Below are positions 34,994 to 44,390 of a stretch of DNA of 64,000 bases, piece after piece. Made by a program: the position numbers and the translations under genes. A model generated the notes under the pieces. The model worked only from the letters and a program-made list of their open reading frames with translations. It was not told the origin of the DNA and did not search any database. This stretch comes from Vibrio pomeroyi (GTDB lineage: Bacteria > Pseudomonadota > Gammaproteobacteria > Enterobacterales > Vibrionaceae), in the NCBI GenBank assembly GCA_041879425.1, contig CP090854.1, positions 1,736,001 to 1,800,000 on the forward strand, read 5' to 3'. Position 1 is the first letter of the stretch; each line of letters begins with the position of its first letter.

Positions 34994-35326
34994 TTATGCA
35001 CAGCACTTTTTGTATTTCTTACCGCTACCACAAGAACATGGATCGTTACGGTTAGGCGTTTTTTCAAACGTCATTGTTTTTGGCTTGTTTAGTACAGTAT
35101 CAAGCTCAATCGTGTTCTCTTCTTTCTCTGCATCTACCGTTACGTTAACGAAGATAGCGTGTTCAGCAGCCAGTGCTTCAACTTCTGCTTTACGAGCTTC
35201 AGTTTGAACCATCGCAGCGATTGGAGATTCTTCAGTACCCGCTTTTACATCGCGGTTTACATTGTAGCCAGCAAGAACGTGGTTGTGTCTTGTTTCGATA
35301 CGGCCTTTGAAAAATAGTTTCGACAT
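34994..35326 (-). CDS. SEC-C/SWIM-type metal-binding protein, PBPRA1643 family
   Basis: A protein of 110 residues ending in the SEC-C zinc motif PCSCGSGKKYKKCCA. The body (MSKLFFKGRIETRHNHVLAG, NVNRDVKAGTEESPIAAMV) fits a small Vibrionales family named after PBPRA1643. An alternative ATG is 12 bp upstream. The zinc motif is the same as that at the C terminus of SecA, where it binds ribosome or SecB, so a translation link is possible but unproven. Confidence 0.8.
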   Translation of the reverse strand: MSKLFFKGRIETRHNHVLAGYNVNRDVKAGTEESPIAAMVQTEARKAEVEALAAEHAIFVNVTVDAEKEENTIELDTVLNKPKTMTFEKTPNRNDPCSCGSGKKYKKCCA

Positions 35327-35592
35327 TGGGGTACTCATTAAAAATGTTGAATGGCGCTATTTTTAACGTAGATAGCGCAATGAAGCGGGGATTATACGCA
35401 TATATTCCAATTGATAAAGCAGTGATGTGAGCAAAGCCTGTTTGGCTTTCGTGTGTAACTGATGTGTTGTTCGATGACAGGTCTATTTTTTGTTGAGTTT
35501 GGATTACATTTGAATTTGGAGACAATAAGATTTCCCACAATAGGGTTTTGAGTGATAAATTCAAATCGTCAATTTAAACAAAGAGATAGTGT

Positions 35593-36309
35593 ATGAAGTT
35601 AGATGCCATCCTGTGGGATTACGATGGAACCTTAGTCAATTCCGTTCCCAAAAATATCGCGATAACCAAAGACATTATCTCTGTGGTTGCTCCACACTTG
35701 TCAGGTGATCATTTACCCAAATACTTGTTGAGTGAAGCGCTTTATCATGAAGCCAACCATGGCGCTAAAAACTGGCAAGCCTTATATGTCGATTATTACG
35801 GCTTATCTCATGACGAAATGTTGATCGCTGGTGGAATGTGGGCAGAGCATCAAGAGAAAAACCAAACCGCCGTTGCCTTGTTTGACGGCATGGAAACGGT
35901 GGTCAATCAGTTTGCTCATCTTCCTCATGGTATCTGCTCTCAAAACTCTCAATTGAATATTCGCGCCGTGCTCGACAGTTATGGTATTGGCGGTTTGTTT
36001 AAATCGGTAGTGGGTTATGACGACGTCTCGAACGGCAACCAAAAACCGCATCCATTTGGTGGCGTGAAATGCGTCGAGAACATATTTGGCCCCAATAAGG
36101 CTAACGAGCTCTGTTTGATGTATATCGGCGATCATGAAGCGGACACACAGTTTGCACGCAATATCGAAGCTGCACTTGGCGATAAAGCGAAGGTTATTGC
36201 GGTAGCAGCGGGTTATAGCCGTTCTGAACCCGAAAACTGGCAAACCAAACCCGACTATATTGCTAATAATGTCGATGATCTTTTAACGATCATTGGTAAA
36301 TATGCTTAA
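35593..36309 (+). CDS. HAD-superfamily hydrolase (phosphoglycolate phosphatase-like)
   Basis: A protein of 238 residues. Motif I is LWDYDGTLVNS, motif II is in GICSQNSQ, Lys in GNQKPHPFG, and motif IV is YIGDHEADTQFA. An alpha-helical cap sits between I and II. It would dephosphorylate a small phosphorylated metabolite. The 250-bp gap upstream has no gene. Confidence 0.84.
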   Translation: MKLDAILWDYDGTLVNSVPKNIAITKDIISVVAPHLSGDHLPKYLLSEALYHEANHGAKNWQALYVDYYGLSHDEMLIAGGMWAEHQEKNQTAVALFDGMETVVNQFAHLPHGICSQNSQLNIRAVLDSYGIGGLFKSVVGYDDVSNGNQKPHPFGGVKCVENIFGPNKANELCLMYIGDHEADTQFARNIEAALGDKAKVIAVAAGYSRSEPENWQTKPDYIANNVDDLLTIIGKYA

Positions 36310-36345
36310 TCGCTTTTAACGAACTTGATAATTTAAGGAAGAATG

Positions 36346-36729
36346 ATGACATCAAAAGACGTGGTATTAGGTTTTTGGGATGCAATGCGCACCAACGACT
36401 TTGCCAAAGCGGCCGAATGGCTTGCGGAAGATTTTCAAGGTTATTGGCCCCAGTCGTCTGAATTGACGATAGGGCGTGATAACTTCACAGCTATCAATTC
36501 TGAATACCCAGCGAATGGGGTTTGGAAGTTTGAGCTGAACTCGATTGTTTGCGAAGGTGATACTGTCGTGACCGATGTATCAGTGACGGACAGCGTATTA
36601 AACGATCGCGTAATTACCTTTCACACGGTTGCTGATGGTTTAATCCAAAAGCAAACTGAGTTTTGGCCTGATGGCTTTGCTGCACAAGAGTGGCGTGCAA
36701 AGTGGGTTCAGATAGCGAGTCCTGAATAA
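36346..36729 (+). CDS. SnoaL/NTF2-like protein
   Basis: A protein of 127 residues. KDVVLGFWDAMRTNDFAKAA, then WLAEDFQGYWP and ITFHTVADGLIQKQTEFWPD, are typical of the small NTF2-like/SnoaL-like fold that binds hydrophobic molecules or forms isomerases. AAGGAAG favours the second of two adjacent ATGs. It begins 36 bp after the HAD gene, so both may be one operon. Confidence 0.78.
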   Translation: MTSKDVVLGFWDAMRTNDFAKAAEWLAEDFQGYWPQSSELTIGRDNFTAINSEYPANGVWKFELNSIVCEGDTVVTDVSVTDSVLNDRVITFHTVADGLIQKQTEFWPDGFAAQEWRAKWVQIASPE

Positions 36730-36827
36730 CTCAAGTAGCAAGGTCAAATGCAAGAACACCAAGCTCACAATAGAGTATTTGCATAACAACAATGAGATAA
36801 ATAAAAGTCAGCGAGTTAGGAGATTTC

Positions 36828-37559
36828 ATGAACAAGGTCGTAATCGTTACAGGCGGAAGCCGAGGCATTGGTGCCGCTACATCTAAGCTATTAGCAAAAC
36901 AAGGCTATGCGGTGTGTGTCAACTTCATACACAATGAATCTAGAGCTGATGAACTGGTGAATGAGATACGTGAGCAAGGCGGTACTGCTATCTGTGTGCG
37001 TGCCGATGTGTCTGTTGAGTCGGATGTAAAATCCCTGTTCGAGATAGCCCGTCACAAGCTTGGGCCAATTACCCACTTGGTCAATAACGCTGGGATCTTG
37101 TTTACCCAATCAGCACTAGAAGACATCGAGATTGATCGCTTTGAAAAGGTCATGAAATCGAATGTCTCAAGCTGTTTCTTATGCAGTAAAGCCTTTATCA
37201 AACAAGCCGATGGTGCAGGGTCGATTGTTAACGTCTCTTCCGCAGCTTCACGAACGGGTGCGCCGTTTGAGTACGTGGACTATGCTGCGTCTAAAGGCGC
37301 GATGGATTCATTGACCAAAGGATTATCTCTTGAACTGGCTGCGCGTAATATTCGCGTTAACGGTGTTAGACCAGGCTGTATCTACACTGAGATGCATGCC
37401 GATGGCGGAGAGCCAGATAGAGTCGATAGATTAGCGTCGCAATTGCCACTACAACGAGGCGGCACACCAGAAGAAGTGGCTAACTCGATTGCTTGGTTAC
37501 TGTCAGACGAAGCGTCGTATGTGACTGGCTCATTTATCGATATTGCTGGCGGTCGATAG
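36828..37559 (+). CDS. Short-chain dehydrogenase/reductase (FabG-like)
   Basis: A protein of 243 residues. It has the cofactor motif TGGSRGIG, NNAG (~90), the catalytic Ser in VNVSSAAS and YVDYAASKGA with catalytic Tyr/Lys, then RPGCIYTEMH. It is an NAD(P)-dependent reductase of unknown substrate. TTAGGAG precedes the ATG. It lies near the NTF2-like gene on the same strand. Confidence 0.88.
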   Translation: MNKVVIVTGGSRGIGAATSKLLAKQGYAVCVNFIHNESRADELVNEIREQGGTAICVRADVSVESDVKSLFEIARHKLGPITHLVNNAGILFTQSALEDIEIDRFEKVMKSNVSSCFLCSKAFIKQADGAGSIVNVSSAASRTGAPFEYVDYAASKGAMDSLTKGLSLELAARNIRVNGVRPGCIYTEMHADGGEPDRVDRLASQLPLQRGGTPEEVANSIAWLLSDEASYVTGSFIDIAGGR

Positions 37560-37652
37560 CGCAAGCTAGTTTTCACACTAAAACAAACCCGTTAAAACCA
37601 CAAACACGCAACAAAAGTACCTAACTAAAAGAACGAAACTAAGAGTACAAAC

Positions 37653-38279
37653 ATGAAAAACTATTTTGAAAGCCCATTTGTCGGCAAGTCACTCAAAGAA
37701 CAAGTGACTAACCCAAACATCATAGTGGGCGAACACAGCTATTACTCAGGTTATTACCACAACCACAGCTTTGATGATTGTGCGCGTTACCTGTTACCGG
37801 ATAGAACAGACATCGATAAGTTGATCATCGGCAGTTATTGCTCGATTGGCTCTGGTGCCGTGTTCATGATGGCGGGCAATCAAGGACATCAAAACCAGTG
37901 GGTGAGTACCTTCCCGTTTTTCTATCAAGACGACGAGAAGTTTGAAGGTGCAATCGACGGCTTTGAGCGCTCTGGTGATACCCTGATTGGTAACGATGTG
38001 TGGATTGGCACAGAAGCCATGATCATGAGCGGTGTGAAAGTTGGCGATGGCGCGATTATCGCAAGTCGAGCGGTTGTGACCAAAGATGTCGCACCATATT
38101 CGATTGTCGGTTCGAACCCTGCGCGCCACATTCGTTACCGTTTTAGCGAAGCTGAGATTACACAGTTATTAGAAATGAAATGGTGGGAGTGGAGCGAAGA
38201 GCAAATCAAAGGTGCTATGACCTTGATGTGCTCTTCAGATATCGAAGGCTTGTACCAGTATTGGAAGACCTTCGCCTAA
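37653..38279 (+). CDS. catB: Type B chloramphenicol O-acetyltransferase (CatB-like xenobiotic acyltransferase)
   Basis: A protein of 208 residues that I recognise as very close to integron-borne CatB proteins: [50 protein letters not shown] and [13 protein letters not shown]. The acetyl acceptor site includes the conserved His of [10 protein letters not shown]. It is a left-handed beta-helix trimer that acetylates chloramphenicol. In Vibrio such genes often sit in superintegron cassettes, but no attC was seen next to this one. Activity on the drug is inferred from family. Confidence 0.87.
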   Translation: MKNYFESPFVGKSLKEQVTNPNIIVGEHSYYSGYYHNHSFDDCARYLLPDRTDIDKLIIGSYCSIGSGAVFMMAGNQGHQNQWVSTFPFFYQDDEKFEGAIDGFERSGDTLIGNDVWIGTEAMIMSGVKVGDGAIIASRAVVTKDVAPYSIVGSNPARHIRYRFSEAEITQLLEMKWWEWSEEQIKGAMTLMCSSDIEGLYQYWKTFA

Positions 38280-38313
38280 TACTTTCTGCTCGGTACATTG
38301 AATCGTAATTTAG

Positions 38314-39492
38314 CTAGATACCGGCTCCGACTTGGAAGTAGAGAGCGGTATCTTCTTCACTGAACGCCAGATCAATACCTGAAATCAGACCATAACGCCT
38401 TGCGATGAGATAACGGAAACCAACGCCGTATGCAGAGTGTGAGCTTTGGTCGAACATGTCGTTATCACTGTCTCCTGCATAACCGATGCCAGTAAATACG
38501 CCTGTTGACCAACGCGGTGTCCATTGTTTTGTCACCTGAACTTCAGCTGCAAAGGTATGCTCACCTTGATAGCGATTACGGGCGATGCCTCTGAGGTCAA
38601 TGTCTGGATAATACTGAGGCGAAAGCACACGTTCGTTAGTCGACAAAGATTTGTATTGGCCGCGTAACGCGAGATTCCACTCTTTGTTCAATTCCCAATA
38701 GTTGAGCCCTTCAAGGTTAAACGTTTGATAGGTGTAATCACTGCCAATAGCGTCCCCAAACCAAAGGTATTCAGCAACGTAGTTGTAACCTTGAGTTGGG
38801 TTAAGGAAGCTGTTCTTGCTGTCGTACTCAGCGATTAAACCCAAGCCGGAAGAGGTCGGTGACGAGTTGCCGATATTACTAAGAATCTCTTGTGCTTTTG
38901 GATGATTGTTCACGGAAAGAGTTGGTGCAAAGAACTGTTGCGAGAAACCCAATAACCAATGGGTATCAGGGACTCTGAACTGGAGCTTTTGGATTCCACC
39001 CATACCTTTCAAACCTAATTCAATCCCTTCGTTTGGGTCGAGAGGCGCTAGGGCGTTGGAAGAACTCTGACGATAGAAGGTCATGTTAATATCGCCATAA
39101 CCTAAGCCACCCAAGTAACGGATAGAGTCTTCTTTCCAACTACGTTTATGACCAACAAACGCCATCCATGTGCCATTTTCTGTCGCAAAGCCGCCCACCG
39201 CGGTAATCGCAGGCGTCAATAGTTGAGCGCCACCGTCAATTGATTTTTCGGCTAGCTCTTTACGTGTGTTTTTCTGGTCTTCAGATTCATGAAGAAAGAT
39301 ACCTGTGAAGCCACCACCGTATCCGACTGCAGGCTCTGTTATCAGTATTGGAACGGGCAAAAATCCATAGGCATTTTCAGCGAGATATTCGCCCATATCT
39401 AAGTGACCGTCGATTTGATCGATAAAGCTAACGGCGTGTGTGGTAGCAGAAACAAGCATAAGGGCGCTTGCCGCTAAAGATTTGAGAGTCAT
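38314..39492 (-). CDS. Outer-membrane protein, BamA/TamA-like surface antigen (D15) barrel
   Basis: A protein of 392 residues. The signal peptide is MTLKSLAASALMLVSATTHA. The sequence then runs as a barrel (PVPILITEPAVGYGGGFTGI, LGGLGYGDINMTFYR, RWSTGVFTGIGYAG) and ends with a beta strand (LYFQVGAGI). The opening PVPILITEPAVGYG is typical of bacterial surface-antigen-type barrels without POTRA domains. Substrate unknown. It converges with catB. Confidence 0.78.
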   Translation of the reverse strand: MTLKSLAASALMLVSATTHAVSFIDQIDGHLDMGEYLAENAYGFLPVPILITEPAVGYGGGFTGIFLHESEDQKNTRKELAEKSIDGGAQLLTPAITAVGGFATENGTWMAFVGHKRSWKEDSIRYLGGLGYGDINMTFYRQSSSNALAPLDPNEGIELGLKGMGGIQKLQFRVPDTHWLLGFSQQFFAPTLSVNNHPKAQEILSNIGNSSPTSSGLGLIAEYDSKNSFLNPTQGYNYVAEYLWFGDAIGSDYTYQTFNLEGLNYWELNKEWNLALRGQYKSLSTNERVLSPQYYPDIDLRGIARNRYQGEHTFAAEVQVTKQWTPRWSTGVFTGIGYAGDSDNDMFDQSSHSAYGVGFRYLIARRYGLISGIDLAFSEEDTALYFQVGAGI

Positions 39493-39610
39493 AACATTCC
39501 ATATTATTCACTATCCATTAAATTCAGTGTAATCAATGAAATAGATAGCGCAATAAAACGGATACGATTAAGTAAGATCTCTGCTCAAAAGGCGAATGGA
39601 ACAGCGTTTA

Positions 39611-39976
39611 CTATTGAATGGACTCTACGTAAGTCAAAATGTCGAGTGCATCTTGCCTTGTGATAATACCTTGCCATGCAGGCATTCCTTCTTCTACATC
39701 GCCTTCCAAGATGTCATCAACCAACGAGTTTTTAGTCGTGAATAGCTGTCCAAGTTTATTCGGAATATTGGCAGGTTTGTGTGGTAAAGAGGCCGCAGTC
39801 GGTCCGTCACCTAACCCCTTATCACCATGACATACCATACAAAGGGTCTGATACTTGGCTTTGCCATTCGCGAAGTGACTTGCATCTTCAGTTGACGCTG
39901 AGTTTGCGCTGAATGTCATCATCGACGCGATTAAACCCAAGGCAGCTAAAAAGTGTAAATCGTTCATATTTTTCAT
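39611..39976 (-). CDS. Exported c-type cytochrome (class I)
   Basis: A protein of 121 residues with a signal peptide, the heme motif CMVCH and a distal Met in EGMPAWQG, so this is a small monoheme cytochrome of the periplasm. AAGAGAA lies upstream of the ATG. It follows the outer-membrane barrel gene at 39492, 119 bp away, in the opposite order of transcription, and has its own promoter. Electron-transfer partners are not in the window. Confidence 0.87.
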   Translation of the reverse strand: MKNMNDLHFLAALGLIASMMTFSANSASTEDASHFANGKAKYQTLCMVCHGDKGLGDGPTAASLPHKPANIPNKLGQLFTTKNSLVDDILEGDVEEGMPAWQGIITRQDALDILTYVESIQ

Positions 39977-40188
39977 TGTTCTATTCTCTTATTGTTATCC
40001 AACAGCTAAAGAATAAGTAGGTACTCGTAGAAGAAACGTGAATGGATAAAGCGCGTTTAAGCTGATGATTAAAAGCGGGTTTACCTTAAGAAAATGTCAT
40101 CAATGTGATTAGAGTAAACGATTGATTATAAACAGTTTGCATAGTACAGCATCTCGCATTAGCGTGATGGATGAATGGGAGGGTTATT

Positions 40189-40440
40189 ATGATTAGTTGC
40201 AATGATTACGATTATATTGAGATTGTGTGTATGCACCGATACCCAATCAAACTCACGATGAGATCTGGTGAGTCGTTGACGTGTGTCGCATTAGATACAA
40301 AACGTAACGACGCAAAAGAAGAGTGCATTAAAGTTGGTGTGGAAGGTCGAGAAGAGCTTGTCGTGTTAACTGAAATTTCAGAACTCGAAGTTTGTGTTGA
40401 TAATCCTCATTTTCAACATATCTCCTTTAAAAAGTCATAG
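40189..40440 (+). CDS. rof: Rho-binding antiterminator (Rof/YaeO family)
   Basis: A protein of 83 residues. ISCNDYDYIEIVCMHRYPIK, then LTMRSGESLTCVALDT and LVVLTEISELEV, fit the Rof/YaeO fold that binds Rho and blocks RNA entry. GGGAGGG with good spacing sets the start at 40189. A global effect on Rho-dependent termination is expected from family knowledge. Its stop lies 9 bp before the next gene. Confidence 0.8.
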   Translation: MISCNDYDYIEIVCMHRYPIKLTMRSGESLTCVALDTKRNDAKEECIKVGVEGREELVVLTEISELEVCVDNPHFQHISFKKS

Positions 40441-40448
40441 GTGCCTAT

Positions 40449-40682
40449 ATGAACCACACAACTGAGCAATGCTACTGCACCGAATGCCGTGAAGAGACAC
40501 AACACGTCGTTATATTGGTGCGCAAGGAAAGTGCGTTTGCAAACAAACCGAACCAAAAGCGACGTGAGTTCTGGGCGGGAGTAGTAAAAGGCTGGTTTCT
40601 TGGTCCATTTATCGCGTCAATGGATGAGTTTTCTCGCCACCTTGTGTGTGAAAAGTGTGGCCATAAAGAGATACAAGATTAG
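40449..40682 (+). CDS. Small zinc-ribbon protein (77 aa)
   Basis: CYCTEC (residues ~8-13) and CEKCGH near the end frame a basic helical middle and a hydrophobic segment, FWAGVVKGWFLGPF. The gene starts 9 bp after rof and uses an AGGTG in its end, so it is coupled to rof. The layout is shared with the proteins at 31502 and 34672. Function unknown; coupling to rof suggests an RNA or transcription link. Confidence 0.65.
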   Translation: MNHTTEQCYCTECREETQHVVILVRKESAFANKPNQKRREFWAGVVKGWFLGPFIASMDEFSRHLVCEKCGHKEIQD

Positions 40683-40729
40683 AATTGATCCAACGTGATG
40701 ACAGCGGCATTGGTTAAGGAATGAAACAA

Positions 40730-41179
40730 ATGAAAGTAGAAACGATTGAAGCCGTAAAGGCGTACGGCTTTTCAGTAAGAACGACTAACACTAACGAAGT
40801 TGACCCAGCAAAGGCGAAGATAGGCCAATTATGGCAAGGGTTTTTCGATCAAGCTTTTCCCAAGCTGACACCAGATTCAAAGGTGTATGGCGTCTACACC
40901 AACTACGAGTCAGATTTTACGGGCGAATTTGATGTGATCGCGTGTACCAATGCGCTTACCGATAACAATCTAGATAACCTAGTTGAAACCAGTATCGAAG
41001 CAGGTAAGTACCTAACATTCTCAGCTGAAGGTGAACTGCCACAAGCGGTTATCGATTTATGGGGCGAAGTGTGGGCTTATTTCAACGCACCAGATTGTCC
41101 ACATACGCGAACTTACACAACTGATTTCGAGTTTTACAAAGGTGAAACGGCAGTCGAGATTTCGATAGCGATTGAGTGA
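40730..41179 (+). CDS. GyrI-like / AraC effector-binding domain protein
   Basis: A protein of 149 residues of the GyrI-like small-molecule-binding fold: VKAYGFSVRTTN, KVYGVYTNYESDFTGEFDVIAC, AGKYLTFSAEGE and an ending with DFEFYKGE followed by VEISIAI. These act as stand-alone effector-binding proteins or drug sequestration proteins. AAGGA supports the second in-frame ATG. A terminator follows. Confidence 0.82.
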   Translation: MKVETIEAVKAYGFSVRTTNTNEVDPAKAKIGQLWQGFFDQAFPKLTPDSKVYGVYTNYESDFTGEFDVIACTNALTDNNLDNLVETSIEAGKYLTFSAEGELPQAVIDLWGEVWAYFNAPDCPHTRTYTTDFEFYKGETAVEISIAIE

Positions 41180-41198
41180 TTGGTTTAAAATGAACAAA

Positions 41199-41255
41199 AG
41201 GCTTAACTTAGAACGTGCTGTCTAACTAAGAGATGGGTTAGTTAAGCCTTTGAAT
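41199..41255. terminator. Terminator hairpin between convergent genes
   Basis: AAAGGCTTAACT pairs with AGTTAAGCCTTT (12 bp) over a long loop. Both arms carry A/T tails, so it may serve both strands. Confidence 0.65.
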
Positions 41256-41331
41256 ACCAGTAAATTATAAAGAAGATACAGTGTCACGTAATTACCTTGG
41301 TTGCCACGCTGTCTCTATCCTTGAATTACCC

Positions 41332-42006
41332 TTATCCACCAAAAATACAATCTTGCTTAGTTTCATTCCACAAAGGGTATTGTTTCATTACTTGGGTGTA
41401 GAGCTTGCTGTCGAGGTGTGCTCTTAACCAACGTCCTACGTTTTGATATTCAGATTGCACAAACCATTTCTTTTCGACTCGTACGAACTGGCTAACAAAC
41501 GGCATAACAGCAAAGTCGGCTACGCTAGGTGTATCGCCAAACAGGTACTCGTGTTGAGCGAGTTTACTTTCCAGTTCTGAGATAAACCCTTCGCACGCTT
41601 TTCTGCGTTGTTCAGTATCAACGTTTCGGTAGCGAACAGACGCACGATACTTTTCTAGGTGGCCAATAAACTCATTGTCGTTACGAGCAATCAACTCAAG
41701 AATCTCTTGGTTTAGTTCTGGTTCGCTTGAGCGCATGAGATTTTGAGGATCGTTTTGTTCTAACGCCCAAATCATCACTTCTATGCTTTGTTCTATAATC
41801 TTACCTTGTGGCAACACCAGTACCGGTACTGTTCCTTTCGGCGAGCTGGCTAATAGTTCGCTAGGCTTGTCTTTGGTGACGATTTCTCGAAGTAACACTT
41901 TTTGCTCTGATAGTGCGATGCCCATTCTTCCGCGCATTGCATAAGGGCAGCGGCGCAGAGAGTAGAGGATAGGTAGGTCGGATTCGTTCGGCATTATTGA
42001 GGTCAT
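41332..42006 (-). CDS. Glutathione S-transferase
   Basis: A protein of 224 residues with a thioredoxin-like N-terminal domain (LPILYSLRRCPYAMRGRMG, cis-Pro in GTVPVLVLPQGKIIEQS) and the all-alpha C-terminal domain (YLFGDTPSVADFAVMPFVSQ). The CPYA motif near the start suggests an omega- or glutaredoxin-like thiol transferase. A start 12 bp later is possible. It is divergent from rlhA. Confidence 0.87.
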   Translation of the reverse strand: MTSIMPNESDLPILYSLRRCPYAMRGRMGIALSEQKVLLREIVTKDKPSELLASSPKGTVPVLVLPQGKIIEQSIEVMIWALEQNDPQNLMRSSEPELNQEILELIARNDNEFIGHLEKYRASVRYRNVDTEQRRKACEGFISELESKLAQHEYLFGDTPSVADFAVMPFVSQFVRVEKKWFVQSEYQNVGRWLRAHLDSKLYTQVMKQYPLWNETKQDCIFGG

Positions 42007-42098
42007 TTAGTTTGAAAAGTGTTGTACGGTGGTAAAGAGATCGTGATGTGGGTAGAATACGCGGCTTAAAAATTATAAGTAAGTGAGCGACTTCAAAA

Positions 42099-44354
42099 AT
42101 GAGCAGAAAAATTGAGTTATTAGCCCCAGGTGGCGATGTAGAAGCGATAAAAGCAGCCATCGTAGCTGGTGCCAATGCGGTTTATTGTGGTTTAGACACC
42201 TTCAATGCTCGTAACAGAGCTTCTAACCTATCGTTAGATGAATTGAACGGTGTAATTCGCCTTGCTCATGAATACGGCTGTGAAGTGTTCCTGACTCTTA
42301 ACGTTGTACTGCTTGAGCACGAAACGAAGAGCATCACTAAGCTACTAAACCAACTAGTGAACACCAAAGTCGATGGCATCATCGTTCAAGATTTGGGTTT
42401 GTTCAACCTAGTGAAGAAGCACTTCCCATCACTGGATGTTCACGCATCAACTCAGTTAACAACGCACAACGAAGGCCAGATTAAGTTCTTGTCTAAGATC
42501 GGCGCAACTCGCGTTAACTTGTCGCGTGAGCTAAACCTTCCAGAAATTAAGATGCTGACAGAAGTGGCGCACGACCATGATGTACTGACAGAAGTCTTCG
42601 TACACGGCGCTCTGTGTATCGCATTCTCTGGTCAATGTTACTCAAGCTCTGTAAGTGTGGGTAACTCGGGTAACCGTGGCCGTTGTAGCCAAGCGTGTCG
42701 TGATGAATACGAAATCACCAACGCGGGCAACAAGTTCCCACTGAACTTAAAAGATAATTCAGCTTACTACGACCTACCTGAATTGGTTGACGCGAAAGTT
42801 GACTCATTGAAAGTCGAAGGTCGTATTAAAGGCGCACACTACGTTTACACAGTAGTAGACACGTGGCGTAAACAGATTGATAGCTTTGTAGAGAGCGGTT
42901 TGTTGATCGAAGATGATTCGAACCTGCACAAAGTATTCAACCGTGATTTCACCAACTCTTTTCTAAAGGGCAACTTGACGAAAGACATGTTCATTGATAA
43001 CCCGCGCGACAACAGCATGAACTACGCTGTTGAGAAAGCGACGGAGCAGAACAACGAAATCTCGGTAGTACAGATTCAAGAAGTGACCAACGAACTTCAC
43101 CAAGCGAAAGACGTTCTTGGCAACGAGATGCGTGAAAAGATCGAGTTCCTTGATATTCGTAAAACGCCAGTTGCTCTGTCTTTCAGCGCGAAAGAAGGTC
43201 AGCCATTTACGGTGACAGTGAACACATCGAAAGAGAACTTCACCCTTCAATCTAAATCACTACTTGTGGCGGTTGAAGAGAAAGCGATCACTCAAGAGCT
43301 ACTTGAGAAACGTTTCAAGAACGTGAAGAGTGCGGTTCATACACTAGAAAGCCATGACTTCAGAGAAGTTGACGCTGGCCTTGTGATTCCATTGAAGGAA
43401 GTGTCTGACCTTAAAGACGAGATCGACTTCATTCTGAACGGCTCTATTGAAGTGATTAAGCACGTTGAAGTGCCTGCACTGCCACAACACCCTAAAGTAA
43501 ATGAGAAGCCAACCATGTCGATGCTGATTGCTGATGTGGAAGACTTGCACCTGTGTGACGTCACTGATGCTGATGTTTACTTCAAACTGCCTGAAAGCTT
43601 CAAGAAGCGTTGCAACAAGTACATCGACATCTTGGCTGCAAACCCACGTTTGATTCCTTGGTTCCCAGCGGTATTGATCGGCAAAGATTACGACGAAGCG
43701 GTTCGTATCCTTGAAGAGATCAAACCTGCGCGCATCGTGACTAACAACACGGGTATTGCGTACAAGGCTTACGAACTGGGTATTGAGTGGGTCGCAGGTC
43801 CATTCATGAACACAACCAACTCTCACGCATTAGTGACGCTCAAAGAAGAGCTTAACTGTGCCGGTGCATTCATTTCGAACGAGATCAACAAAGGTCAGAT
43901 TCGTCATATTCGCCGCCCAGAGAACTTCAAACTGTTCTACAGCATCTACCACCCAATCTTGATGATGACCAGCCGTCAGTGTTTCTTCCAAAGAACGGTA
44001 GGTTGTAACAAGCCAAGCATTGAAGCGGGTTGTATGCTGAAGTGTGAGAAAGCGACAACGATTACTAACGTTAAAGGCATCTCTTTCGCGGTTGATAAAC
44101 AGAAGGGTGGCTACCCAAGCATTTACAACCACGAGCAGTTCCTGAACCATGATGCTGTAACGGATTTCTCAGGCTTGTTTGACGAGTTCTTCATCGACCT
44201 AACCAACATCGGTGCGGGTTCGAAAGAAGTACAAGACAAAGTAGAGCTTATCAAGCACTTCGAAGCGCTATTGAACGGCGTTGAAGGTTCTCAACAGAAC
44301 CTAGAGCAGATGGTTGAGATTCGTACTAACGCACAGTACGTTCAAGGCCTATAA
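42099..44354 (+). CDS. rlhA: Peptidase U32 family protein, 23S rRNA C2501 hydroxylase RlhA-like
   Basis: A protein of 751 residues of the U32 family close to RlhA (YdcP). The N-terminal TIM-barrel part begins KIELLAPGGDVEAIKAAIVA. The conserved cysteines appear in SGQCYSSSV, NRGRCSQAC and in the later CFFQRTVGC and CMLKC, which in this family hold an iron-sulfur cluster. RlhA makes 5-hydroxycytidine 2501 in 23S rRNA. A conserved YdcP-like C-terminal region follows. Confidence 0.85.
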   Translation: MSRKIELLAPGGDVEAIKAAIVAGANAVYCGLDTFNARNRASNLSLDELNGVIRLAHEYGCEVFLTLNVVLLEHETKSITKLLNQLVNTKVDGIIVQDLGLFNLVKKHFPSLDVHASTQLTTHNEGQIKFLSKIGATRVNLSRELNLPEIKMLTEVAHDHDVLTEVFVHGALCIAFSGQCYSSSVSVGNSGNRGRCSQACRDEYEITNAGNKFPLNLKDNSAYYDLPELVDAKVDSLKVEGRIKGAHYVYTVVDTWRKQIDSFVESGLLIEDDSNLHKVFNRDFTNSFLKGNLTKDMFIDNPRDNSMNYAVEKATEQNNEISVVQIQEVTNELHQAKDVLGNEMREKIEFLDIRKTPVALSFSAKEGQPFTVTVNTSKENFTLQSKSLLVAVEEKAITQELLEKRFKNVKSAVHTLESHDFREVDAGLVIPLKEVSDLKDEIDFILNGSIEVIKHVEVPALPQHPKVNEKPTMSMLIADVEDLHLCDVTDADVYFKLPESFKKRCNKYIDILAANPRLIPWFPAVLIGKDYDEAVRILEEIKPARIVTNNTGIAYKAYELGIEWVAGPFMNTTNSHALVTLKEELNCAGAFISNEINKGQIRHIRRPENFKLFYSIYHPILMMTSRQCFFQRTVGCNKPSIEAGCMLKCEKATTITNVKGISFAVDKQKGGYPSIYNHEQFLNHDAVTDFSGLFDEFFIDLTNIGAGSKEVQDKVELIKHFEALLNGVEGSQQNLEQMVEIRTNAQYVQGL

Positions 44355-44390
44355 GCCTTAACCGCTGATAAACATTGTGAACCAATAAAC

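Noticed and set aside
35232..35564. Minus-strand frame extending into the gap upstream of the SEC-C gene
   Set aside because: It overlaps the SEC-C gene out of frame and has no start signal or recognised protein.
43344..43826. Minus-strand frame of 160 codons opposite rlhA
   Set aside because: It lies entirely inside a conserved gene and encodes no recognisable domain.
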